Origin: Candidatus Limnocylindrales bacterium
Lineage (GTDB): Bacteria > Desulfobacterota > Binatia > UBA1149 > CAITLU01
Direction of reading: 5' to 3'
Length of the DNA stretch: 64,000 nucleotides
Assembly: GCA_035571835.1 (NCBI GenBank)
Contig: DATNBU010000028.1
Location: 169,081 to 233,080 of the forward strand
The translations under genes and the position numbers were made by a program. Under the pieces are notes generated by a model. The model was given only the letters and a program-made list of their open reading frames with translations. It was not told the origin of the DNA and ran no database searches. This document shows positions 43,555-51,595 of this stretch, piece by piece; the stretch's first letter is position 1, and each line of letters begins with the position of its first letter.

Positions 43555-45652
43555 ACCGGCCACAGCGCGATTCAGGATCATTGCGGTCGCGATCTTCGCC
43601 CTGGCGATCCTCGTACGGCTGCACAACGTCTATGTGTTTCCGATGATGCGCTCGCCGGATGCGTTCGGTCACTTCACGTACATCTGGTACCTCGCCGCCA
43701 CCGGCCACATCCCGCTCGCGACCGAGGGCTGGTCGTTCTTCCATCCTCCGCTCTACTACGCGTTCATGACGGTCTTCTGGAAGGTCTTCGCGGCGCTCGA
43801 TCCGGTCTCGCGCCTGACGATCGGTACCGCGGCGATCGCAATGATGGGACTCGTTCATGCGGTCGTGGTCTTTCTGTTCACGCGCCGGCGCTTCCCGCAC
43901 GATCGCGTGGTGCAGCTGTGTGCGACCGCATTCGTGCTGTTCCTTCCCGTCCAGCTCTATTCCGCCGGATACATCGGCAACGAAGCGCTCAACGCCGTCC
44001 TTTGCAGTCTTTCGCTGCTGGCGCTGGTCCGCCTGCTCGAACGCCCGGTCTGGCAGCGCGCGGCTGTGCTCGGACTGTCGCTCGGCCTCGGGATGCTGAC
44101 CAAGTTCACTTCGCTGTCGGTCGTCGCCGGCACGCTTGCGGTGATCGCGCTGCACGCGCTGTACACGCGCGAATGGCTTCGCGGGGCAAAGCTTCTCACG
44201 GTCGCCGGCGCGATGCTGGTCATGGTCTGCGGCTGGTTCTATGCCCGCAACGTCGTGCTGTACGGCAATCCGTTCCAGATGAGCCGCGACACGCTGGCCG
44301 TGCGCCGTGTCGAGAACCTGCAGACGCAAGGGGTGCGCGGCCTCTACGAGTACATCCTGTTCGATCCGATGATCGTGCTGTCGCCGCAGTGGCCGCGCGG
44401 CATACCGCTGCAGCTCGTCGGCAACTCCGCTCCTCCTTCGGCGCACGACGCCCTTCGCGAATCGGTGTGGACGGGAATGTTCGCGAACACGTTCTTCGAC
44501 GCCGTCGGCGGGCAGGTGCTGCCCACCATCACGCAGGACCTCGGAGTGCTCCGAGCCGGCAGGATCCTGCTCGCGCTCGGCCTGATCCCGACGTTCCTCA
44601 TCCTGATCGGCATCACGCTGACGATCGCGCGCATGCTTCGCCGCCAGTGGTCCGATGTCGACGTTGCCGTGTTGTTTCCTTTCCTCGCCGCGATGGCGCT
44701 GTTCGCGTACGGCGCAAAATCGGTCCCGATGCACGCCGCCATCAAGGCAACGTACCTGTCGGCCGCAACGGCGATGTTCGGCTACTGGTTTGCGTGCGGC
44801 CTCGCGCTGGTCCGGCGACTGGAGCCGCGCACGGGCGCGGTCGTCGTCGGCGTGTCGGCGCTGCTGGCTGTGGCAAGCGTTACCGTCTTCACGCTCGGGC
44901 GCGTCGTCGGGCGCGGCTATCTTGCCGAGACGCCGCATGCGCCGGTCTTTCAGAACATCTACGGAATCATCGAGTATGCCGGCGGAAACCGTGACAAGGC
45001 GAGGCGCCTGTTCGACCTCAGCGCATCGAACGGCTGGCATCTCGGCATGGAGAACCTGGCGGCGATTGCGCTCGAGGAAGGCCGGCCGCTCGAGGCGATC
45101 TATCGGCTTCGGCGTGCCGCCGACTGGCAGCGCACGCAATCGTTCGGAGTTCCCGAAGACAAGGCGCGATTCGACCGCATCACCCAGGCCGAGTACAGCA
45201 ACTCCATGGCGGTGATCTATTACCGTCTCGGATGGAACGATGCCGCGCGAGCCGCAGCCGAGGAAGCCGTTGCGCTCGACGCCTCGATTCCCGAGGCGAT
45301 CTATGACCGCGGAGTCGTCGAGCTCACCGACAGCCAGCGAACCCGCGACTCCGGCGCGCGCATGAATCTGATCGAACAGGCTCGCAGCGATTTCGAACGG
45401 GCAACTGCGCTCGACCCGGCGTTCCGGGATGCGCAGTCGATGCGGATGGTCGCCGGCGCACTGGCCGGAAAGTGTCCGGCCGGCGCAACTGCCGACCTCG
45501 ATCATGGCCCGAGCCGCCGTATCTATCCGATCGAAACCGGCACCGGCGACTGGCATGCGAGCGCGCTTCACCGGCGGCGTCATATCGAGGATGTACCGGA
45601 GCGGCTTCGACCGCAGTCGGCGCTCGCAGCCTGCGATGCCAAACGGGGATGA
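43547..45652 (+). CDS. GT-C type membrane protein with TPR-like tail, paralogue 2
   Basis: A 701-residue paralogue of the previous gene, starting with GTG within its end. The shared order is: PDAFGHFTYIWYLA loop, FFHPPLYYAFM, PVQLYSAGYIGNEALNAVL, MLTKFTSLSVVAG, WFYARNVVLYGNPFQMSRD, QWPRG, then TPR-like repeats and the tail YPIETGTGDW with RRRHIE. Conserved pieces on the outer side (GNPFQMSRD, QWPRG) may form the active site. Two paralogues side by side could add two different sugars or act as a pair. It ends 3 bp before the SGNH gene. Confidence 0.75.
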   Translation: MSEPATARFRIIAVAIFALAILVRLHNVYVFPMMRSPDAFGHFTYIWYLAATGHIPLATEGWSFFHPPLYYAFMTVFWKVFAALDPVSRLTIGTAAIAMMGLVHAVVVFLFTRRRFPHDRVVQLCATAFVLFLPVQLYSAGYIGNEALNAVLCSLSLLALVRLLERPVWQRAAVLGLSLGLGMLTKFTSLSVVAGTLAVIALHALYTREWLRGAKLLTVAGAMLVMVCGWFYARNVVLYGNPFQMSRDTLAVRRVENLQTQGVRGLYEYILFDPMIVLSPQWPRGIPLQLVGNSAPPSAHDALRESVWTGMFANTFFDAVGGQVLPTITQDLGVLRAGRILLALGLIPTFLILIGITLTIARMLRRQWSDVDVAVLFPFLAAMALFAYGAKSVPMHAAIKATYLSAATAMFGYWFACGLALVRRLEPRTGAVVVGVSALLAVASVTVFTLGRVVGRGYLAETPHAPVFQNIYGIIEYAGGNRDKARRLFDLSASNGWHLGMENLAAIALEEGRPLEAIYRLRRAADWQRTQSFGVPEDKARFDRITQAEYSNSMAVIYYRLGWNDAARAAAEEAVALDASIPEAIYDRGVVELTDSQRTRDSGARMNLIEQARSDFERATALDPAFRDAQSMRMVAGALAGKCPAGATADLDHGPSRRIYPIETGTGDWHASALHRRRHIEDVPERLRPQSALAACDAKRG

Positions 45653-45655
45653 TCC

Positions 45656-47278
45656 ATGCCTCGAGTACCCAGGTTTCGCGTCGTAATCGTGCCGCTGCTG
45701 GTGCTCGTCGTCGCGGAGCTGATCGCCCGCACGCTTGCCGTCGTCGAAGGAAGCCCCGGCTATGTGCCTGCGCAGATTCGCGACTACGCGCAGAGCGATC
45801 CCGGCCTGCAGGTGCTGTCGTCCGTTGACGCACTCGCGAAGACGCTCGTGCCGGATGACGACCTGCTGTGGCGCAACCGGCCGAATGCCGACCTCGCGCT
45901 TGCTGCCGTGCCGGGCTCGGCCGGGACGACGCGAATCTGGAAAGCGCACATCGGCGAGCGAGGTTTCCGGATCGTTCGCGCCGGCGCGCCCGCCGCAACG
46001 TCGCTTCCATACCGCGTCCTTTGCATCGGCGACTCGGTCACGTTCGGAATCAACGTCGACGATTCCGCGACCTGGCCCGCAGCCCTGCTCGCAAGGCTCG
46101 AGCAGAGGTTTCCCGGCCGTGCATTCGACGTGATCAACGCCGCCGTACCGGGCTGGTCATGGGTGCAGGGAGCGCGCTTCCTCGTGCGCGACGGCTTCGC
46201 GCTGCATCCGGACCTCGTGATCGTCGCGCACGGTACGGCCGACCAGTTTCGACCCGTTACCATCACCGACAGCGAACGCATCTGGCTCGACGCGCAGCCG
46301 CCGGTCCATTGGTGGAACGCGGTGCGCGAGGTTGCCGCGCATTCGCGTATTCTTCGTGCGCTGGCCGCCGACGCCGCGACGCCGGAGAAATCTGCGTCGC
46401 CGAGCCCCGCGTGTCGCCAGAGGTCAGCGGTCCCGGGCCGGTGCCGCCGCGTGCCGCTCGAGGAGATCGAGAGCGCGATTCATGAGATCGCCGAGTCGAC
46501 GCGCGCGACGGGCGTCGACGTGATGTTGCTCAATCTCGACTTTCGCGCCACTCCCGCATCGCAGGCGTTTGCGCGCGCCGTCGACCGCGACAACCTCGCG
46601 TCGCTCGACATCGTCCAGCAGGCCGTTCGCGAGCGGGTCGTCGGCCAGGCCAGGCAGGCAACCGCGATCGGCCTCGTGCCGCCGCGCGTACCGGTCATCC
46701 CGCGCGGCGCACCGTCGCCGGAAGGAGTGCTCGATCGCGGCCCGCGCATTCGCCTTCGCGTCAAGGCACCACCGGCAGCCAAGGTTGTGAGCGTACGCGG
46801 TCGCGCAGTGCCCGACGGGACTTTTCTTTTCGACAGCGCGATGAACGATGCCGGCACGGACGGGGACGAGAAAGCCGGCGACGGGATTTTTTCGCTCATG
46901 CTGCAGACGCCGTTCGACTCCGCAGGCCTGCGCTATCAGTACGTGGCCGACGGAAAACCGGAATTCACCGCACCTCGCGAATCACCGGACGCCCTCGACG
47001 TGGATCGCACCATTGAGTTCAATCGCGACGCCGACGGCCCGGTCGAGGCATTCGGCGCGAGGGATCGCATGACCGATTCGAGCCATCCGGACACGGCGGG
47101 ACACCAGATCATCGGCAGAAAAGTCGAAAACCTGGTCGAACAGATGCCGACGTTCCGAACGGCAATGGGGCTTCCGCTGGCGACCACGCCGCCCAGACCA
47201 GCAGCCCGGCGCGCGGCCGGTCCCGCGTCGACGCCGGACGCGGCCGGACAGAGCCCGCCCGCTGGTGGTCCGCAATGA
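45656..47278 (+). CDS. Membrane-anchored SGNH-like protein 3, altered active site
   Basis: A 540-residue relative of the SGNH proteins at 33.7 and 35.2 kb, with an N-terminal anchor (about residues 8-29), GDSVTFGINVDD (Ser127) and NAAVPGWSWVQG. Block III reads AHGTAD, with Ala195 replacing the oxyanion-hole Asn found in the other two copies. Block V is TDSSHPDTAGH with a normal Asp474 and His477. The inserted domain is kept (GTDGDEKAGDGIF). A Pro/Ala-rich tail of about 45 residues follows. Loss of the Asn suggests reduced hydrolysis, transferase activity or a binding role. Its stop overlaps the next start (ATGA). Confidence 0.8.
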   Translation: MPRVPRFRVVIVPLLVLVVAELIARTLAVVEGSPGYVPAQIRDYAQSDPGLQVLSSVDALAKTLVPDDDLLWRNRPNADLALAAVPGSAGTTRIWKAHIGERGFRIVRAGAPAATSLPYRVLCIGDSVTFGINVDDSATWPAALLARLEQRFPGRAFDVINAAVPGWSWVQGARFLVRDGFALHPDLVIVAHGTADQFRPVTITDSERIWLDAQPPVHWWNAVREVAAHSRILRALAADAATPEKSASPSPACRQRSAVPGRCRRVPLEEIESAIHEIAESTRATGVDVMLLNLDFRATPASQAFARAVDRDNLASLDIVQQAVRERVVGQARQATAIGLVPPRVPVIPRGAPSPEGVLDRGPRIRLRVKAPPAAKVVSVRGRAVPDGTFLFDSAMNDAGTDGDEKAGDGIFSLMLQTPFDSAGLRYQYVADGKPEFTAPRESPDALDVDRTIEFNRDADGPVEAFGARDRMTDSSHPDTAGHQIIGRKVENLVEQMPTFRTAMGLPLATTPPRPAARRAAGPASTPDAAGQSPPAGGPQ

Positions 47279-48675
47279 AGCGCCTTGCGCGTTCCATCGC
47301 GCTGCTGCTGCTGTCGATTGCGATCGGCGTGCACGGTTGCCGAAAAACGGAAACTCCGAACGTCATTCTGATCGTCATCGACACGCTGCGTGCCGATCAT
47401 CTCGGCATCTACGGGTACACGCGGGCGACCTCGCCGCACCTCGACGAGCTCTTTCGCAGCGGGACGCGCTTCGAGAACGCACGCGCGACCAGCTCATGGA
47501 CGCTGCCGAGCGTGGCTTCGATCCTGACCGGCCTTTCTCCGGCGGTGCACGGCCTCGAGCGCAGCAACTCGATGCTGTCGGACCGTACCGGGATGATGCA
47601 GGAGGCTTTTCAGAAGCGCGGCTACGAAACCGTCGCGCTATCGGCGAATCCCGCTTTCGTGACGCCGATCCAGGGTTTCTCGCGCGGCTTCGACCGTTTC
47701 ACCGTGCTGCACGGACCGCCGACCGGCAATACCTCGGTCGATGCGTCACCGGGCAACTCCTCGCTTCTCGACTGGGTTTCGCGTGCGAATGCGGACGACG
47801 TCACCAGCGCCGCGCTCGACTGGCTGTCGTCGAGAACCTCCGCGAAACCGTTCTTTCTCTACCTGCACTATTTCGACCAGCACGGCGCCTACAATCCTCC
47901 GCGCGAGCTCGCCGAACGGTTCGGCGTTGCGGCCGGAGATCCTCTTGCCGGACCGGCGCAGTGGCCGGTGCTTCAGGCCCCCGAAGCGCCCGACGAGAAG
48001 ACGCTCGACGTGCTGGTCTCACTCTATGATGCGACCATCGCCGCCACCGACGCATCGATCGGCCGCCTGCTGGGCGGGCTCGATCCTGCGCTTCGCGCGT
48101 CGACGATCCTCGTGGTCACCGCCGATCATGGAGAAGAGTTCGGCGATCATGGCGGAATGCAGCACGGACGCACGCTGTACGACGAGCTGCTGCGCGTACC
48201 GCTCGTCATTGCCGGCCCGCGGATCGAATCCGGCGCGGTCGTCTCGCGGCCGGTCTCGCTCATCCAGCTGTGGGCGACCTTTGCCGAGCTCACCGGGATC
48301 CCTGCGCCGCCCGCGTCGGACGATTCCGGTGCGAACGCTTCGCTGCTGGATGCAGCGGGCACGCAGCCCGTCTATGCCGATCTCGACGCGCGCTTCCAGG
48401 GCGACCTCCAGCAGCATCGGCGCGCGCTCGTCGAGGGCGACTGGAAACTGATCGTCGACCCGCATCGCGGCACGACGATGTTCGAGCTGGGCTCGGATCG
48501 CCGCGAGACACGCGATGTCGCCCCGACTCAGAGCGAGCGGCGAAGCAGGATGGCGACGTCCATCGCAGATCGCGATGCGCGAGCGGTCCTGCGGCGCGAA
48601 GATGCTCCGCCCGGAAGAACCAGCGTCGATCCGGTCATGCGCTCGCGCCTGCAGTCGCTCGGATATCTTCAGTGA
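47275..48675 (+). CDS. Sulfatase-like lipoprotein, Thr-type
   Basis: A 466-residue predicted lipoprotein with lipobox VHGC (Cys22). It opens its hydrolase domain with NVILIVIDTLRADHLGIYGY (Asp36). The nucleophile site is T76-L-P-S-V, again lacking the formylglycine signature. TADHGEEFGDHG supplies metal ligands, followed by LYDELLRVPLVIAGP, and the chain ends LQSLGY. It is embedded in the GT-C/TPR and SGNH operon and translationally coupled to the SGNH gene, so it probably acts on the same extracytoplasmic product. Phosphodiester or phosphoethanolamine-type chemistry is an inference from the Thr. Confidence 0.83.
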   Translation: MKRLARSIALLLLSIAIGVHGCRKTETPNVILIVIDTLRADHLGIYGYTRATSPHLDELFRSGTRFENARATSSWTLPSVASILTGLSPAVHGLERSNSMLSDRTGMMQEAFQKRGYETVALSANPAFVTPIQGFSRGFDRFTVLHGPPTGNTSVDASPGNSSLLDWVSRANADDVTSAALDWLSSRTSAKPFFLYLHYFDQHGAYNPPRELAERFGVAAGDPLAGPAQWPVLQAPEAPDEKTLDVLVSLYDATIAATDASIGRLLGGLDPALRASTILVVTADHGEEFGDHGGMQHGRTLYDELLRVPLVIAGPRIESGAVVSRPVSLIQLWATFAELTGIPAPPASDDSGANASLLDAAGTQPVYADLDARFQGDLQQHRRALVEGDWKLIVDPHRGTTMFELGSDRRETRDVAPTQSERRSRMATSIADRDARAVLRREDAPPGRTSVDPVMRSRLQSLGYLQ

Positions 48676-48734
48676 TGCGTCGCGTTCGGTTGGGTTTGTT
48701 GACTCATGAGTTCATTTCAGTAGGATCCCGGGCC

Positions 48735-49376
48735 GTGCGGCTGCGGACGAAGCATTTCCTCGTCGTAGTCGCCGCGTGCTGCTCTGCAGTCACCGCAGAG
48801 GCCCAGCAACCGATCTGTCCCCAGTTTGTCCGAGGCCAGCAGGTCGCCGTCGTGTGCAGGGCGTCCTACGGATTTTCGGTCGTGCGGTTCGCCGCCGACT
48901 TCACCGTCGACCACTTGCTGAAGCCGCTGCCGTGGTCGTTCGAACGTTCCCTGTCGCAGATTGCACAGGCGTTCGCGTTCAAAGAGCTGCGCGACAACCC
49001 CGAGCTCGCGAAATTCCTGCTGGCGATTGCGCCCATCCGGTTTGCGCAGCTCGATCGCACCACGGGCACGGTGAGCGCGGCGTTCGAATCGAACGAGCGC
49101 GCTTACAGCGCACCGGTCAGCGGCGTGACGGGTACGCCGAAGTTCTCGCTCGATCTTCCGGAGCGCCTCGAAGGCGGCTACTGGCGCGCACCGGACGTGG
49201 TGCAGATTGCGTTCTGGCAGGGCAAGCGGATGCATGTCCGGCTGGAGAACGCGGACGGCAATGCGATCGACGGCGAGATCGCATGCGTGTCGATGACGCC
49301 GGATGGCGTGAGCATCACGTTTGCGCAGGAGAGCACGCCCGCGGTGTTTCTCATGACGCGGGGCTGTTCGGAATGA
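48735..49376 (+). CDS. Unknown secreted protein of the GT-C/SGNH operon
   Basis: I do not recognise this protein. The GTG at 48735 has AGGA 9 bases upstream and gives 213 residues with a signal peptide (HFLVVVAACCSAVTAEA, cleavage near residue 23). An ATG at 48675 overlapping the stop of the previous gene (TGATG) is in the same frame and would add 20 residues. The mature part looks mostly beta-stranded with some helix and contains a few Cys residues that could pair. Its stop overlaps the next start by 4 bp (ATGA), tying it to the operon. Confidence 0.68.
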   Translation: MRLRTKHFLVVVAACCSAVTAEAQQPICPQFVRGQQVAVVCRASYGFSVVRFAADFTVDHLLKPLPWSFERSLSQIAQAFAFKELRDNPELAKFLLAIAPIRFAQLDRTTGTVSAAFESNERAYSAPVSGVTGTPKFSLDLPERLEGGYWRAPDVVQIAFWQGKRMHVRLENADGNAIDGEIACVSMTPDGVSITFAQESTPAVFLMTRGCSE

Positions 49377-49825
49377 AGCGGTTCCTGCATGTTTTCGCGG
49401 CGGCGCTCGCGCTTGCTGCCGTCTCCTGCAACATGGCACCGGTCAGCGCACCGACGTGCCGGCGCTATGAAGCTCTCGCGCTCGGTCCGGAGACCAACTT
49501 TCACGGTTCGATTCCTGACGGCCAGTTTCCGCTGCTCAAGGATCCGGGCGAGCGCATCGATCTCGCGGTCACGCTCGTCCCTCCGGTCGTCGGCCCTGTC
49601 ACGCTCGTGCAGCTCGTCGACGGAAAACCGTTCGCGAAGTGGGATCTCACGCTGCCGGCGCCGACCGGAATGAGCACGCGATGCAGCATCGGGTTGTCGG
49701 TCGGAACCTCATCGTGCGGCGTCACGATCATGGACCAACCGCATCCACCGGGCGGCTACTACGAGCTCCAGACGCGGGGCAACACGATCCTCGAGGCAGG
49801 TCTGGCGCTCAATCTCTGCGACTGA
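49373..49825 (+). CDS. Small unknown lipoprotein
   Basis: A 150-residue predicted lipoprotein: MKRFLHVFAAALALAAVSC with Cys19 as the lipid site. The mature region is probably a single beta-sandwich (strands such as RIDLAVTLV, GPVTLVQLVD, YYELQT) and contains four or five further Cys. No family is recognised. As the last gene of the six-gene operon it may be an outer-membrane or periplasmic partner of the glycan-modifying proteins. It converges on the methyltransferase gene with a 21-bp gap. Confidence 0.7.
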   Translation: MKRFLHVFAAALALAAVSCNMAPVSAPTCRRYEALALGPETNFHGSIPDGQFPLLKDPGERIDLAVTLVPPVVGPVTLVQLVDGKPFAKWDLTLPAPTGMSTRCSIGLSVGTSSCGVTIMDQPHPPGGYYELQTRGNTILEAGLALNLCD

Positions 49826-49846
49826 ACGGACGCGCCGGCACGGCGC

Positions 49847-50779
49847 TCAGGTGCCGGCTTTCTTGCGCGCGACCACGCGCAGCACTCCGCCTTCGCCGAA
49901 CGAAGGAGCGATTGCGGAAACGATCGCGGAGAACATCGCGAGGGGAATCGACAGCAGCGCCGTGACGAGCTGGTCGCGCGGCGTGCCTTTCTCGCGGCGG
50001 CCGATCACGAGCTGGAACAGGTAGTTCTGCGTCGTGCACAGGTGGTTGAGAAGGCTCTGCAGCATCCCGAACGCATCGTACTCGGCCGAGAACGTTCCCC
50101 ACGTTTCCGGCGCCAGCCCTTCGGCGACCAGCATCGCGTGAAGGGTCGGACGCTCGAAGTGCAGCAGGTGGCGCGGCACGTCCAGATGAAACCAGTAGCG
50201 CGGACCGAGGCGCGCCTGCCAGCTGCCGAAGTTCGGCACTTCGATGATCAGCGTTCCACCCGGCCGCAGCAGCCGCACGACCTGGCGCAGCGTCTCGCGC
50301 GGATCGGCCATGTGCTCGAACACGTGCCACATCGTCACGACGTCGAACGAAGCATCGGCAAGCCGGTCGAGCTCGGTGGTTGCGACGACCTCGAGGTCGA
50401 GTGACTGGCGCAGCTCCATGATCGGCGTGCCGGCCTGCTCGACGCCGGTTACCTGCCATCCCTTGCGCCGGCACGCCATCAGGAAGTCGCCGCGCCCGCA
50501 GCCGATGTCGAGCACACGGCCGCCTGCCTTCGGCGGCGGAAGCGTGCGAACGCGAAGATCCATGAAGAAGTCTTTGAAGACCGGATGGCGCTTGCCGAAA
50601 TATCCGTCGGGATAGTACGCGGGCAGATGCTCGTCGTCGGGACGGGGCGAGACGTGCACGAGATTGCACTGCCGGCAGCGGCGCACCTCGAACCGGTCGG
50701 CCGACATCGCATCGGCCGCCTCGAACATGCGTGCGCCCTGCTCCGCTCCGCAGAGCGGACAATCGACCAGGCTATTCAT
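49847..50779 (-). CDS. SAM-dependent methyltransferase with N-terminal zinc-ribbon
   Basis: A 310-residue protein. The first 40 residues have a CPLC...CRQC four-Cys zinc-ribbon (Cys7, Cys10, Cys34, Cys37). The methyltransferase core follows: VLDIGCGRGDFLMACRRKG, VTGVEQAG, FDVVTMWHVFEHMADP and TLIIEVPNFGSW. Zinc-ribbon methyltransferases of this class (methyltransf_23 plus ribbon) are common in polysaccharide clusters and act on sugar nucleotides or lipid-linked sugars. A hydrophobic stretch near 270-290 may contact the membrane. It lies 9 bp after a glycosyltransferase gene on the same strand, so the two form an operon. Confidence 0.87.
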   Translation of the reverse strand: MNSLVDCPLCGAEQGARMFEAADAMSADRFEVRRCRQCNLVHVSPRPDDEHLPAYYPDGYFGKRHPVFKDFFMDLRVRTLPPPKAGGRVLDIGCGRGDFLMACRRKGWQVTGVEQAGTPIMELRQSLDLEVVATTELDRLADASFDVVTMWHVFEHMADPRETLRQVVRLLRPGGTLIIEVPNFGSWQARLGPRYWFHLDVPRHLLHFERPTLHAMLVAEGLAPETWGTFSAEYDAFGMLQSLLNHLCTTQNYLFQLVIGRREKGTPRDQLVTALLSIPLAMFSAIVSAIAPSFGEGGVLRVVARKKAGT

Positions 50780-50788
50780 CCGTCCGGA

Positions 50789-51595
50789 TCAGTCCTTTAT
50801 GGCGTGAGCATGCGCATGCACGTGCGGCCGGTGCTCGAGCGCGAGCCGCTCGCCGGCGGGATCGAAGAGCCGGCTCGAGGAAAGACCCATGTGATGAAGG
50901 AAGAACGCCACGCTCGTGCGCAGAACCCCGAGCCCGTAGCGGACACTGCGCTTGAAGCTGATCGAGGACGCTTCCGGGAAATACTTTGTCGGACACGAAA
51001 CCTCGCCGATGCGGAAGCCGAAATGCACGACCTGCGCGAGCATCTGGTTGTCGAAGACGAAATCGTCCGAGTTCTCCTCGAGCGGAAGCGTCTCGAGCAC
51101 GGCGCCCGAAAATGCGCGGTATCCGGAATGGTATTCGGAGAGGTGCTGGCCGAGCAGGATGTTCTCGAACAGCGTCAGCAGCCGGTTGGCGATGTACTTG
51201 TATGCCGGCATTCCGCCGCTCATCGCGCTCTGGCACAGCACGCGTGAGCCGAGCACGACGTCGTACTCGCCGACGGCGATCATCGAGGCCATCGCGACCA
51301 GCAGCTTCGGCGTGTACTGGTAGTCGGGGTGCAGCATCACGACGACGTCGGCGCCATGGCGCAGCGCCTCGCGGTAGCAGGTCTTCTGGTTGCCGCCGTA
51401 GCCTTTGTTCTGAAGGTGGACGAGCGTGCGGCATCCGAGCTCGCGCGCCAGGTCGACCGTGCGGTCCGAGCTTCCGTCGTCGACGAGGATGGCTTCGTCG
51501 ATGTATTCGAACGGGATTTCCGAATAGGTGCGCCGCAGCGTGCTCTCCGCGTTGTAGGCGGGCATCACGACGACGATCTTTTTGCCGAACAGCAT
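50789..51595 (-). CDS. Family 2 glycosyltransferase with His-rich tail
   Basis: A 268-residue GT-A enzyme. The nucleotide-binding start is [13 protein letters not shown] with [11 protein letters not shown], and [11 protein letters not shown] stands at the DxD position (His-Pro-Asp rather than Asp-x-Asp). [14 protein letters not shown] and the acidic [13 protein letters not shown] match the DPM1/DPG-synthase-like group, which makes polyprenyl-phosphate sugars or adds sugars to lipid carriers. The last residues ([11 protein letters not shown]) form a His-rich tail that could bind metal. It is upstream of and probably cotranscribed with the methyltransferase. Confidence 0.85.
   Translation of the reverse strand: MLFGKKIVVVMPAYNAESTLRRTYSEIPFEYIDEAILVDDGSSDRTVDLARELGCRTLVHLQNKGYGGNQKTCYREALRHGADVVVMLHPDYQYTPKLLVAMASMIAVGEYDVVLGSRVLCQSAMSGGMPAYKYIANRLLTLFENILLGQHLSEYHSGYRAFSGAVLETLPLEENSDDFVFDNQMLAQVVHFGFRIGEVSCPTKYFPEASSISFKRSVRYGLGVLRTSVAFFLHHMGLSSSRLFDPAGERLALEHRPHVHAHAHAIKD

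Noticed and set aside
41377..45949. Two long minus-strand open frames over the GT-C/TPR genes
   Set aside because: Arg/Asp/His-rich shadows with no domain or signal; the sense genes have membrane helices and conserved motifs.
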